Of a stretch of DNA of 64,000 nt, positions 1 to 8,125 are shown piece after piece. The position numbers and the translations under genes are program-made. Below the pieces are notes generated by a model. The model was not told where the DNA came from. It saw only the letters and a list, made by a program, of their open reading frames with translations, and searched no databases. The stretch's first letter is position 1. The number at the start of each line of letters is the position of its first letter. This stretch comes from CAJBNH01 sp964447285. Lineage in GTDB: Bacteria > Myxococcota_A > UBA9042. The stretch is from NCBI GenBank assembly GCA_964447285.1, contig CAYURO010000009.1, forward strand, positions 1 to 64,000, in the 5' to 3' direction.

Positions 1-1
1 C

Positions 2-1867
2 GACCGCTGGCCGCGCATCGCGCTGCTGGACCCGACCGTCGCCAACCAGATCGCGGCGGGCGAGGTCGTCGAACGCCCCGCGTCCGTGGTCAAGGAACTG
101 GTCGAGAACAGCCTGGACGCCGGCGCCACCCGCGTGCACGTCCTGCTCGAAGACGGCGGCCGCAAGCGCATCCAGATCGTCGACAACGGCCACGGCATGG
201 ACGGCCCCAGCGCGCACCTGGCATTCGCCCGCCACGCCACCTCGAAGCTGCACACGGCCGACGAGCTGATGGACATCCGCTCGTTCGGCTTTCGCGGCGA
301 GGCGTTGGCGTCGATCCTGGCCGTGTCGCGCGTGACCCTGACCACCCGGCGGCCCGATGTCGATGTGGGCGTGCGGCTGTCGGGCGGCGGCGGCGTGTCG
401 ATGCGCGAGGAGCCCGCCGGGTGCCCGGTCGGCACCGACCTCGTCATCGCCGATCTGTTCTACAACGTGCCGGCGCGCCTGAAGTTCTTGCGCACGCCCG
501 CGACTGAGCTGGGTCAGGTCCTGCGCTTCATCGACGCCCTGGCGCTGGCCCGCCCGGACCTGCACCTGACCGTCACGCACAACGGCAAGCGGCTGGCCGA
601 CTATCCGCCGGACCCGGACCTGCCGCGCCGGGCGAACGCCGTGCTGGGCCGCGAGACCGCCGGTCGCCTGTACCCGATCGAGAGCCGCGAAGGCTATGAC
701 GTCACGGGTCTTCTCAGCGACCCGGGGCTGGACCACGCGGGGCCGTCGCAACTCGTGCTGCTGGTCAACGGCCGCCACATCTCGGACCGCACGCTGCAGC
801 ACGCCATCGCCGCGGCGTACGGCACATTGCTGGAACGAGGGCGTTATCCGGTGGGCGTCGTGTCGCTGCAGTGCCCGCCAGACACGGTCGACGTCAACGT
901 GCATCCGGCCAAGGCCGAGGTCCGCTTCGTGTCCAGCCAGGCGGTGCACGCCGCAATCTCGCGTGCGGTGCGGGGGATGCTCGCTGCAACCCCTTGGATC
1001 AAGGCGCCGAATCCGGACTCGCCACGTCCAACCCCCAGCGCGGCTTGGACCGCCGGCGAGGGCGTGACCGATGTCGAGACCGGCGAGGTATTGCCTTCGC
1101 CTCGCAGCACCTGGGGCGCCTCGTCCCGACCGTCGTGGCCGCCGCCCAAGTCGTCCAGCCTGTTCCGCGGCGAGTCGGGCTGGCGTGCACCTGGCAGCGG
1201 TGGGGGATCTTCAAGCGAGACAGCGACTTGGATGACCCCGCCCGACACCGTGACTGAACCGCTGGAGACGGCCGCGCCCTTGGGCACGTTCGCGTCGCTG
1301 CGCTATGTCGGCCAGGTGGGGCGCTGCTTCCTGGTGTGCGAGACGGCCGACGCGTTGGTGCTGGTCGATCAACACGCCGCACACGAGCGGGTGCTGTTCG
1401 AGCGGTTCGTGCAGTCGTTTCGCCAAGGCGGCTTTCCCAGCCAGCAACTGCTGATTCCCGAAACGGTTCCTCTCGCCCCTGCCGAAGTTGCCGCGCTGAT
1501 CGAGGCCGACGACGTGTGGCGCCCGCTCGGGTTCGATCTGGAAGCATCCGGCGAGCGCATGGTCCGGGTGCGCGCCCAACCGTCGGTCGCCCGCGCGCTC
1601 GATCTGGGCGCCGAGGTGAAGTCGCTGGCGGCGTCGCTGCTGGACGGCGGGCGCGGGCAGGCGACGGTCGAAAGGCTGGAAAGGGTCGCGGCGACGCTGG
1701 CGTGCCACGCCGCGGTCCGCTCCGGCGACTCGATGACGGCGCGCGAAGTGGCGGAATTGCTGGGTCAAATGGACGGCGTCGACCTGGCCACCCACTGCCC
1801 GCACGGCCGCCCCGTCGTACTGCGCGCCCGGCTCGACGAAGTCGCGCGCTGGTTCCACCGCACATGA
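2..1867 (+). CDS. mutL: DNA mismatch repair protein MutL (5' end outside window)
   Basis: MutL couples MutS mismatch recognition to strand removal. The frame is open from base 2 and already reads the conserved N-terminal 'ANQIAAGEVVERPASVVKEL' block, so the true start lies just upstream of the window. GHKL ATPase motifs follow in order: NSLDAGA, DNGHGM (about base 181), ATSKL and GFRGEA (about base 289). A Pro/Ser-rich linker covers about 1000-1250. The C-terminal domain holds DQHAAHERVLFE, which fits the DQHA(x)2E(x)4E endonuclease motif, followed by ACHAAVR and CPHGRP. It is therefore probably a nicking MutL of the kind found in bacteria without MutH (inference). Its stop overlaps the miaA start as ATGA, indicating translational coupling. 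Family assignment is very secure. Confidence 0.97.
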   Translation, partial: DRWPRIALLDPTVANQIAAGEVVERPASVVKELVENSLDAGATRVHVLLEDGGRKRIQIVDNGHGMDGPSAHLAFARHATSKLHTADELMDIRSFGFRGEALASILAVSRVTLTTRRPDVDVGVRLSGGGGVSMREEPAGCPVGTDLVIADLFYNVPARLKFLRTPATELGQVLRFIDALALARPDLHLTVTHNGKRLADYPPDPDLPRRANAVLGRETAGRLYPIESREGYDVTGLLSDPGLDHAGPSQLVLLVNGRHISDRTLQHAIAAAYGTLLERGRYPVGVVSLQCPPDTVDVNVHPAKAEVRFVSSQAVHAAISRAVRGMLAATPWIKAPNPDSPRPTPSAAWTAGEGVTDVETGEVLPSPRSTWGASSRPSWPPPKSSSLFRGESGWRAPGSGGGSSSETATWMTPPDTVTEPLETAAPLGTFASLRYVGQVGRCFLVCETADALVLVDQHAAHERVLFERFVQSFRQGGFPSQQLLIPETVPLAPAEVAALIEADDVWRPLGFDLEASGERMVRVRAQPSVARALDLGAEVKSLAASLLDGGRGQATVERLERVAATLACHAAVRSGDSMTAREVAELLGQMDGVDLATHCPHGRPVVLRARLDEVARWFHRT

Positions 1868-2805
1868 GCGAAAAGCCCTTGCGTATCGCAGCGTTGGTCG
1901 GCCCCACGGCGTCGGGCAAGACCGCGGTCGCCTTGGCCTTGGCCGCGCGATTCGGCTTGCCGATCGAGGTGATCGGCTGCGACGCGCTGCAGGTCTACCG
2001 CCGCCTCGAGGCCGGCACGGCCAAGCCCAGCCCGGCGGAGCGCGCGACCGTTTCGCACCACTTGATCGACGTCGCCGAGCCCACCGAGCCGATGACCGCC
2101 GGTCGCTACGCCGAGCTCGCAAGCGTCGCCATCGCCCAGGTCCACGCGCGCGGCAACTGGCCACTGCTGGTCGGCGGTACCGGGCTGTACTTGCGGACGT
2201 TGGTGCGTGGCCTCGCCGAGATCCCGCCCGTTCCCAAGGACTTGCGCGACGCCTTGGCACACGAATTCGCCGCGCGCGGCCCCGACGCGCTGCACGCCGA
2301 GCTCGCCGCAGTGGACTCCGCCTACGCTGCCGGCGTGCCCGCCCAGAACCGCCAGCGCGTGCTGCGGGCGCTGGAGGTGTTTCGCGCGACAGGCAAGCCG
2401 TTTTCCCAATGGCATCGGGAACATGCAAGTCAACCCGACCGCTTCGCCTGCTGGACGGCGCTGCTGGACCCACCGCGAGACGCGCACGACGCCCGCCTGA
2501 CCGCGCGCGCGCAATCCATGGCCGCCCCGCTGCTGCAGGAAGTCCGCTTGCTGCTTGACGAAGGCCTGCCGCCCGAGGCGCCCGCGATGCAGGCCCTGGG
2601 CTACCGCGAGGCCGTGGCGGTGGTGCGCGACGAGTTGGCGCCCGCAGCCTTCACCCAGGCCTTGGTGCGCACCCACCGCCAGTACGCCAAGCGGCAGCGG
2701 ACGTGGTTCGCCACCCAGCAGCGGATCGACCGGCGACTGATTCAGGTCGAGCTGACGGAAGTGCTCGAGCTGGCTGCGGATCTGCGTCTTTGGTTCGCCA
2801 GCTAG
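1864..2805 (+). CDS. miaA: tRNA dimethylallyltransferase MiaA
   Basis: MiaA transfers a dimethylallyl group to N6 of A37 in tRNAs reading codons that start with U. The product is 313 aa, the usual family length. Visible motifs are the P-loop GPTASGKT near residue 12, the substrate-binding DALQVYRRLEAGTAKPS, GGTGLYLRTLVRGLAEIP, and QNRQRVLRALEVFRATGKP. A longer in-frame reading begins upstream inside mutL, but the ATG at 1864 overlaps the mutL stop (ATGA) and begins directly before the P-loop strand, so it is the start used. mutL-miaA adjacency is a common bacterial arrangement. The stop codon overlaps the stop of the convergent gene downstream by three bases. Confidence 0.96.
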   Translation: MSEKPLRIAALVGPTASGKTAVALALAARFGLPIEVIGCDALQVYRRLEAGTAKPSPAERATVSHHLIDVAEPTEPMTAGRYAELASVAIAQVHARGNWPLLVGGTGLYLRTLVRGLAEIPPVPKDLRDALAHEFAARGPDALHAELAAVDSAYAAGVPAQNRQRVLRALEVFRATGKPFSQWHREHASQPDRFACWTALLDPPRDAHDARLTARAQSMAAPLLQEVRLLLDEGLPPEAPAMQALGYREAVAVVRDELAPAAFTQALVRTHRQYAKRQRTWFATQQRIDRRLIQVELTEVLELAADLRLWFAS

Positions 2806-3323
2806 CCGCTCAGCCACGTCCCGATCCAACGCATCAGCGGCGAGTCGTGCTGCATCGTCTGCCATGCGTCAGGCTGGGCGAAGAACCACGCGACCCGCCC
2901 GACCCAATAGCCCAGCACGACCGCAACCGCCCACAGCGCCGGCCGGGTCGGGATCTGCGGCACCTCGCGACCACGCAGCAGCGCCACGACGGCGACGCCC
3001 CACCAGCCGATCATTGCCAGAAAAGCGAATGGCGACAGTAGGTTGAGCCCCATAGCCGCGACCAGATGTCCGTGTGCCAGCTCAGCAAACGCCCGCGTCA
3101 TGCCGCAGCCGCCGCACGGCACGCCGGTCGTCCAGCGAAACGCGCACAGAATCGGGCCCTTGTCGACCCAAGCGTCCAGAAGCCAGGCGGCGGCCACGAT
3201 GGCCGGGACCAGCACCAGCCCGGGATGGCGCCCAAACAGCGACCGAAGCGTCGGACGCCAAGGGGCAGCGGGTGGGGTGGCGGGCAGGATCAGGACGACC
3301 TCGGCTGCACGGGGTGACGGCAC
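2802..3323 (-). CDS. DUF2752 family small membrane protein
   Basis: The product is about 173 aa with three or four hydrophobic segments: one near residues 38-52, one after the motif near 83-110, and one near 130-150. The signature PCGGCGMTRAF near residue 70 is the hallmark of the DUF2752 family, small inner-membrane proteins of unknown function. The two closely spaced Cys could bind metal or be redox-active, but nothing here shows which. The start is uncertain: GTG at 3323 is the most upstream choice that leaves a sensible N-terminus and has no clear ribosome site; a shorter start near the first membrane segment is possible. It is convergent with miaA, the stop codons overlapping. Confidence 0.7.
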   Translation of the reverse strand: MPSPRAAEVVLILPATPPAAPWRPTLRSLFGRHPGLVLVPAIVAAAWLLDAWVDKGPILCAFRWTTGVPCGGCGMTRAFAELAHGHLVAAMGLNLLSPFAFLAMIGWWGVAVVALLRGREVPQIPTRPALWAVAVVLGYWVGRVAWFFAQPDAWQTMQHDSPLMRWIGTWLSG

Positions 3324-3485
3324 AACGCCGCCCGGTGGAGGCGGATTCTGCCCCACGCCGCGACCAAGCGCGAGTCGAAGGCCGTGAATCGCCGCGCCGT
3401 GCGAAACGTCCGGTCCAGTATCCGGGCCGATGTCGGCTGCACCGACCCGAAGCGACCGCCCCGACGCGGCCCGACCTCGTGCGGG

Positions 3486-3514
3486 TTGCCTAAGCGCTTG
3501 GAGCGGTTTACCTT
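3486..3514 (+). promoter_or_regulatory. putative sigma-70-like promoter of the PEGA/TPR gene
   Basis: TTGCCT at 3486 and TACCTT at 3509 are separated by 17 bases, about 50 bases before the ATG at 3567. The -35 is good and the -10 is weak (3 of 6). Matched by eye. Confidence 0.35.
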
Positions 3515-3566
3515 GCGCACCGAGACGTCTTGCCCGCATCGGCCCGCGTCGCCTGGAGAATCGACC

Positions 3567-4484
3567 ATGCTCCGCCACCTCTCGTCTCTGGTCTTCACGC
3601 TCGCGCTGCTGTCCGCCCTGCTGGGCTCGGCCTACGCTCAGGCTCCCGAGGCCAGCCGGCCGCCACCGGACAGCCCACCCGCGCCCGACACAGCTGCGCC
3701 CGCGCCCGACACAGCTGCGCCCGCGCCTGCTCCGGCGCCGGCACCCGCGCCAGCGCCAGCCCCCGATGCCTCGAAGAGCGAGTCCCCCGACCGCGTCGCT
3801 GAGCGCCTGAACGAGGAAGGCAAGCGTCTGGTCGCGGCTGGCAAGTACGAGGAAGCGTTGGAGAAGTTCCACGCCGCCCTGAAGTACTACCCGCTGTCGA
3901 ACGCGATCTTCAACGTCGGCTCGATGCTCTACACACTGCGCCAGTACGAAGACGCCTTTCCGTATCTGGATCAGACGCTGCGCGCGCCGCTGGACCCCCG
4001 ACAGCGCGAGATCGTGACCAACCACATCGACACCGTGTTCGCCCAGCTGCGGGCCAGCCACGCCCCCGTGCTGGTCGAGACGAGCCCCCCGGGTGCCACG
4101 ATCACGATCAACGGCAAGGAGATGCCCTTCGTGTCGCCGATGCGCGTGCTGATCCCGTTCGGTGCCGCCGACGTCATGGCTGTCACGACCGGCTTCAAGC
4201 CCAACACGATGGTGGTGAATTCGAGCCGCGCCGACCTGCCCAAAGACATGAAGATCCGGCTGGAGCGTGAGGAACCCGATGCCCCCGTCAGCGTGCGTTG
4301 CCCCGGTGGCGCGGATGTCTTCATCGATGGACAGATGCACGGCTTCGAGCTCGTGCGCCTGCGCCTGCTGCTGGGCCCCCACGTCGTGCGCTGTGGCAAG
4401 ACCCCGAAGTCGCAAGCGTTCGAGCGCGCCGTCGAAGTCCGCCCCGGCCCCAACGCCTTCGAATTCAGCAATCAGGTCAAGTAG
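3567..4484 (+). CDS. secreted TPR and PEGA-domain protein
   Basis: The product is 305 aa. A Sec signal peptide ending near SAYAQA (about residue 24) is followed by a low-complexity Ala/Pro repeat (APAPAP..., to about residue 65). Then come TPR-like helices: EEGKRLVAAGKYEEALEKF, and a second helical pair reading NAIFNVGSMLYTLRQYEDA. The C-terminal half has a PEGA-type beta domain (VLVETSPPGATITINGKE) and a second PEGA-like block (VSVRCPGGADVFIDGQ). PEGA domains occur in surface or periplasmic proteins of Myxococcota and their role is mostly unknown. The start is set by GGAGA upstream of ATG 3567 and by the signal peptide; the in-frame extension upstream looks non-coding. Likely periplasmic; function unassigned. 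Confidence 0.85.
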   Translation: MLRHLSSLVFTLALLSALLGSAYAQAPEASRPPPDSPPAPDTAAPAPDTAAPAPAPAPAPAPAPAPDASKSESPDRVAERLNEEGKRLVAAGKYEEALEKFHAALKYYPLSNAIFNVGSMLYTLRQYEDAFPYLDQTLRAPLDPRQREIVTNHIDTVFAQLRASHAPVLVETSPPGATITINGKEMPFVSPMRVLIPFGAADVMAVTTGFKPNTMVVNSSRADLPKDMKIRLEREEPDAPVSVRCPGGADVFIDGQMHGFELVRLRLLLGPHVVRCGKTPKSQAFERAVEVRPGPNAFEFSNQVK

Positions 4485-4497
4485 CTCCCGTCAGGCT

Positions 4498-4522
4498 CCC
4501 CCCCCCCCCTCCTGCCCCCCCC
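4498..4522. repeat. two homopolymeric C tracts (12 and 8 bases)
   Basis: A run of 12 C (4498-4509) and a run of 8 C (4515-4522) fill the 49-base gap before the kdd start. The second run ends 11 bases before the ATG and lies next to the only Shine-Dalgarno candidate (TTGAGG). Confidence 0.9.
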
Positions 4523-4533
4523 TTGAGGTTTGC

Positions 4534-5583
4534 ATGACCACGGCGTTCCGTACCGGCCGCGATCCGCTCGGCTGCCACCGCGTTCTTGATCCGCAAGGCA
4601 CGCTGCCCCAAGCCGCCGACCGACTGGACAACAGCCTGCCGCCGTTTGAGGACGAGGTGCAGATCGCCGTCGAGCGCCTCAACGTCGACGCAGCATCCTT
4701 CACCCAGCTAGAGTCGACCGGGCGGCCGGTGGCCCAGCAGATCGAGGAAATCGTCAAGCAACGCGGCAAGATGCAGAACCCGGTCACCGGATCGGGCGGC
4801 ATGCTGTTGGGCCGGATCGCCGCCATCGGTCCCGCCTACGAGGGGTGCCTGAAGGGCCTGCCGGTCGGGACGCCCGTCGCCACGCTGGTGTCGCTGACGC
4901 TGACGCCCCTGCATCTCAAGCGCATTCTGGCCGTGCACCCGCACGCGCATCAGGTCGAAGTCGAGGCGTTTGCGATGCTGCCGTCCTCGGCCCCCGCGGC
5001 GGTGGTGCCGGCCGATCTCGCGCCAACGCTTGCGCTTTCGGTGCTGGACGTGTGCGGGGCTCCGGCGCTCGTACACCGGATGGTCCAGCGCGTGCCCCAG
5101 AACGGCCACATGCTGTTCATCGGCGCTGGCAAGTCCGGCGTGCTGTCGATGGCGGCAGCGCGTGCGGTGCGGCCCGACCTGAAGCTGTGGGCGATCGACC
5201 GCTACCAGGGCCCCTTGGACGAGGCATACGCCGCTGGTCTATGCGACGGCGTGCACGCGGTCGACGCAGCCGACGCGCTGGCGGTTCGTGCGGCGGTGCA
5301 GGAGTTCACGCACGGCGCGCTCGCCGACGCCGTCATCCACATGACCAGCCTGCCGGGCACCGAGATGGCCGGCATTCTGGCGACCAAGAAGCGCGGCACC
5401 TGTCTGTATTTCGGCATGGCCACATCGTTTTCTCGCGTCGCCTTGGGTGCCGAGGGCGTGGGCGCCGACATCGACTTGCTGATCGGCAACGGTTTCGTCG
5501 AGGGCCACGCGGACCTGGCGATGGATCTGGTGCGGGCCAACCCGCGACTGCGCGGCCTGATGTCGAAGCGGCTCGGTCTGTAG
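4534..5583 (+). CDS. kdd: L-erythro-3,5-diaminohexanoate dehydrogenase-like enzyme
   Basis: Kdd oxidatively deaminates 3,5-diaminohexanoate to 5-amino-3-oxohexanoate with NAD(P)+ in lysine fermentation through 3,5-diaminohexanoate. The 349-aa product matches remembered Kdd sequences along its length: GCHRVLDPQGTLPQAADRLD at the N-terminus, the central NPVTGSGGMLLGRI, LTPLHLKRI, and SVLDVCGAPALV, then a Rossmann-type strand ending in IGAGKSG. The fold is medium-chain dehydrogenase-like. ATG 4534 begins right before this conserved N-terminus and follows TTGAGG; the long in-frame extension upstream is a shadow of the previous gene. The usual partners (lysine 2,3-aminomutase, beta-lysine 5,6-aminomutase, kce, kal) are absent from the window, so it could serve another role. 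Assignment is good; physiological role is open. Confidence 0.8.
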   Translation: MTTAFRTGRDPLGCHRVLDPQGTLPQAADRLDNSLPPFEDEVQIAVERLNVDAASFTQLESTGRPVAQQIEEIVKQRGKMQNPVTGSGGMLLGRIAAIGPAYEGCLKGLPVGTPVATLVSLTLTPLHLKRILAVHPHAHQVEVEAFAMLPSSAPAAVVPADLAPTLALSVLDVCGAPALVHRMVQRVPQNGHMLFIGAGKSGVLSMAAARAVRPDLKLWAIDRYQGPLDEAYAAGLCDGVHAVDAADALAVRAAVQEFTHGALADAVIHMTSLPGTEMAGILATKKRGTCLYFGMATSFSRVALGAEGVGADIDLLIGNGFVEGHADLAMDLVRANPRLRGLMSKRLGL

Positions 5584-5681
5584 ACCCGCCCCCCGGCTCC
5601 CTTCACCGGACAGACCACGGCAAAACGCAGACCTTGCGAGGCCTTGCGCGTCACCGTCGATGTGGACAGGGGTGGCGGGCG

Positions 5682-6818
5682 CTACTGCAGGAAGTTGAAC
5701 TCGACGCGGCGGTTCTTCTCCCACGCTTCCTTGGTGTGGCCCGGATCGAGCGGCCGTTCTTCACCAAAGCCGACAGGAACCAACCGACTGCGCGCAAGGC
5801 CGCGGGCGACCATCGCGTTGACGACCGACTCGGCGCGCGCCTGACTCAACTTCTTGTTCTTCTTGTCAGGACCGCGCTCGTCGGTGTGGCCCTCGATCTG
5901 CACGCGGACTTCGGTGCGCGTACGCAGGGCCTCGGCAGCCTCGTCCAGAATCTCTTCAGACAGCTGGCCGACGATCTTGGCCGAATTCGTCGCGAAGTTG
6001 ATCTGCCTCTTGAAGACGATGCGGTCGTCCTCGACCACGATGTTCTTGAATTCCTTGGGCGGAGGCGGCGCCTCGGGCAGCTCGTCCGGGCAGCCGTCCA
6101 TGTCGTCCAGACCGTTGTAGACCTCCGGCTTGTCCGGGCACTGGTCCGACTTGACCGGGTACTCGTTGATGCCGTCACCGTCGTTGTCGAAGTCGGGGCA
6201 GCCGTCGCCGTCCTCGAACGAGTCCTTGTCCTCGGGGATGTTCGGGCAGCGGTCCTTGGCATCGGCCACGCCGTCCTGGTCGTTGTCCTCGTCGGGACAG
6301 CCGTCTTCGTCCAGGAACTTGTCCTTGTCCTCGGCTTGGTCGGGGCAGCGATCGTTCTGATCGTGGATGCCGTCGCCGTCCCGGTCATACTCGGGGCAGC
6401 CGTCGTCGTCCTGATCCTTGTCCATGTCCTCGGGGTCGTCCGGGCACTTGTCGTCGGCGTCGCACAGCAGGTCGCCGTCGCGATCCGGGCAGCAGCCTTT
6501 CTGGCCCTTGACTGCCGTGACGGCCGCGGTGTGCTTCTTCGCAAGCTCCAAGTGGTCGGCCGCGTCGATCGTGTTGCCCAGGGAAGACTCGACCCGAGCG
6601 AATTCGATGTGCGCCTCGGCCAGTGCCAGATCCTTGGGAGCGCAGTAGTACGCCGGCACCTTGGCCCCGCGCACCGCCTCGTTCAACTCCTCGGTCGTCT
6701 TGGTGACCTCGCCGGACGTCACGCACCCGACCGCCGCCAACGCCAGAGCCAAGCCAAGCGCAAAGGTGCCCAAGGCTCCTCCGCTCCTGCTGCTTTGCCT
6801 CGTCACGATCCTGTGCAT
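5682..6818 (-). CDS. OmpA-family lipoprotein with thrombospondin type 3 repeats
   Basis: The product is 378 aa. A lipoprotein signal peptide ends in LAAVGC (acylated Cys32). Residues about 35-105 are helical and resemble DUF4398. Residues about 110-245 are thrombospondin-3-like calcium-binding repeats such as DRDGDGIHDQNDRCPDQ, with Cys pairs. The C-terminal OmpA/MotB domain (about 265-378) contains INFATNSAKI, EGHTDERG and the closing NRRVEFNFL, the peptidoglycan-binding signature. It probably tethers the outer membrane to peptidoglycan. ATG 6818 lies 14 bases after the upstream DUF4398 gene, so the two are likely one operon. Convergent with kdd. Confidence 0.92.
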   Translation of the reverse strand: MHRIVTRQSSRSGGALGTFALGLALALAAVGCVTSGEVTKTTEELNEAVRGAKVPAYYCAPKDLALAEAHIEFARVESSLGNTIDAADHLELAKKHTAAVTAVKGQKGCCPDRDGDLLCDADDKCPDDPEDMDKDQDDDGCPEYDRDGDGIHDQNDRCPDQAEDKDKFLDEDGCPDEDNDQDGVADAKDRCPNIPEDKDSFEDGDGCPDFDNDGDGINEYPVKSDQCPDKPEVYNGLDDMDGCPDELPEAPPPPKEFKNIVVEDDRIVFKRQINFATNSAKIVGQLSEEILDEAAEALRTRTEVRVQIEGHTDERGPDKKNKKLSQARAESVVNAMVARGLARSRLVPVGFGEERPLDPGHTKEAWEKNRRVEFNFLQ

Positions 6819-6832
6819 GGTTGGTCCTGAAG

Positions 6833-7279
6833 CTAGTCGTCGCCAGAGGGGGTGAAGGCCGGCGGGCCACGGCGCGGTTCTTCCTTGCGCGGCTCTTCCG
6901 TACGCGGCTCTCCCTTGCTCCGGTCTTCCTTGGCCTTGGGGGCGAACTTCTCGCGGCGCTTCGTGCGGTCCTGTGCCAAGCGCGCGACGTCCACTGCCTT
7001 TTCCGACGCCGCTTGGCTCTGCCGCGCGAAATCGGCCGCCTGCTCGTACTTGCCGCGGCCGCGCAACTCCTTGGACTTGGTCAGCAGCGCGTCGGCGCGG
7101 GTGTATTCGTAGGGTGCGTTCTTCTCGGCTTCCAGACCCTGCGCTTCTTCGAGATCGCGGGTGGCGTCACCAATCGAGGTCGCTGCCGTGACCGATCCGC
7201 AGCCGACCGCTCCGATCAACAGGCAAGCCAGCCAAGCGTGGCGGCGGACCGGATTCAAGGGAAGCGCGAGCGGTTGCAT
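6833..7279 (-). CDS. small DUF4398-type lipoprotein
   Basis: The product is 148 aa with a lipoprotein signal peptide ending in IGAVGC (Cys27). Residues about 30-100 form a helical segment with the DUF4398 look: ATRDLEEAQGLEAEKNAPYE, then LLTKSKELRGRGKYEQAADF. The tail is highly charged (Lys/Glu/Arg/Pro-rich). DUF4398 proteins usually accompany OmpA-family proteins, as here, where the OmpA/TSP3 gene follows after 14 bases. ATG 7279 is preferred to an upstream TTG at 7297 because it gives a normal signal peptide and has GGAA upstream. Likely periplasmic; molecular function unknown. Confidence 0.8.
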   Translation of the reverse strand: MQPLALPLNPVRRHAWLACLLIGAVGCGSVTAATSIGDATRDLEEAQGLEAEKNAPYEYTRADALLTKSKELRGRGKYEQAADFARQSQAASEKAVDVARLAQDRTKRREKFAPKAKEDRSKGEPRTEEPRKEEPRRGPPAFTPSGDD

Positions 7280-7540
7280 GTGGTTCCGTGGCCGCAAGGC
7301 GGTTCGCTGCGGGAGTCTGGGCCTTGGGATGGCGCAGAACGCCGGCCAGCAGGGACGAGACCGGTCACCGTTGAACCGTTACTTTGGCCGCGCCTGCCAT
7401 ACGTGTCAAGGCAACCCCACCGGGACGAAATGCCGCGACCGTGCGGGGATGCGGCTGCCCGCCGCGCCTACGCCCCCCCTGCGGACTTGTCGGGTCCAGC
7501 CGGGTGCGCCAAGATGCATCGCCCACTCGTCAGGAGCCCC

Positions 7541-8125
7541 ATGCCCTCCGCCGCTTCGCTTCCCCTGCGCCAACTGTCCTTGCTGTGCCATCTGGGCCTC
7601 GCGGGGTCGTGTCTGGTGGCTGTGGTCGTCATGGGCGGCTGCGACAAGGTCGAGACGGACCGCGCGCACTCGCTGGCACTTCACACCGCCGTGGCCGCGA
7701 TCGACCACTACTCGGCACAGGCGCAAGCGGCGACCCAAGCCCACGGAACGGTCCTTGCCGCGTTTTCGCGGGCAGCCAAGGCCAGCAATCTGCCGGACTA
7801 CAAGGCCGCGGTACGCACGCAAGTCCTTCCGGCAATGGATGAATTCTTGCGCACGCTGGCGGCGGTGCGGGCGAACACACCTGAGTTGCAAGCGATCCAC
7901 GCGCGGCTGCTCGCCGCGTACGCACAAGCCCGACAGGAGGTCGACGCCTTCGAAGCCGGCCTGACGGAAGCCGCCGGCCTGCGTGCCTTTGAGGCCGTCC
8001 GCACCCGCCTGCACAACGCTGTTGACGCCTACCGCCGCGAGCTCTCGGCCTATTGTGCCGCCAACCAACACGCGTTGGCTCCGATTCCGCTGGTCACTGC
8101 CGTCTCCGCCACGGAGGCGCCATGA
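7541..8125 (+). CDS. helical lipoprotein of unknown function
   Basis: The product is 194 aa. The N-terminus carries a hydrophobic segment ending VVVMGGC, a plausible lipobox with Cys34. The rest is alanine-rich, charged and predicted helical (for example ELQAIHARLLAAYAQARQEV); no named domain is recognised. The start is ATG 7541, chosen because AGGAG lies four bases upstream; an alternative ATG at 7514 is in frame. The stop overlaps the next start as ATGA, so it is translationally coupled to the UbiA-type enzyme downstream. The 260-base region before it, shared with the divergent DUF4398 gene, shows no convincing promoter. Confidence 0.7.
   Translation: MPSAASLPLRQLSLLCHLGLAGSCLVAVVVMGGCDKVETDRAHSLALHTAVAAIDHYSAQAQAATQAHGTVLAAFSRAAKASNLPDYKAAVRTQVLPAMDEFLRTLAAVRANTPELQAIHARLLAAYAQARQEVDAFEAGLTEAAGLRAFEAVRTRLHNAVDAYRRELSAYCAANQHALAPIPLVTAVSATEAP

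Noticed and set aside
5584..5681. C-rich and G-rich ends of the kdd-ompA gap as a terminator stem
   Set aside because: The complementary parts are about 75 bases apart and imperfect.
4845..6830. 661-codon plus-strand frame across kdd and the OmpA gene
   Set aside because: It runs in a second frame of kdd and antisense to the OmpA lipoprotein; both real genes have clear motifs.
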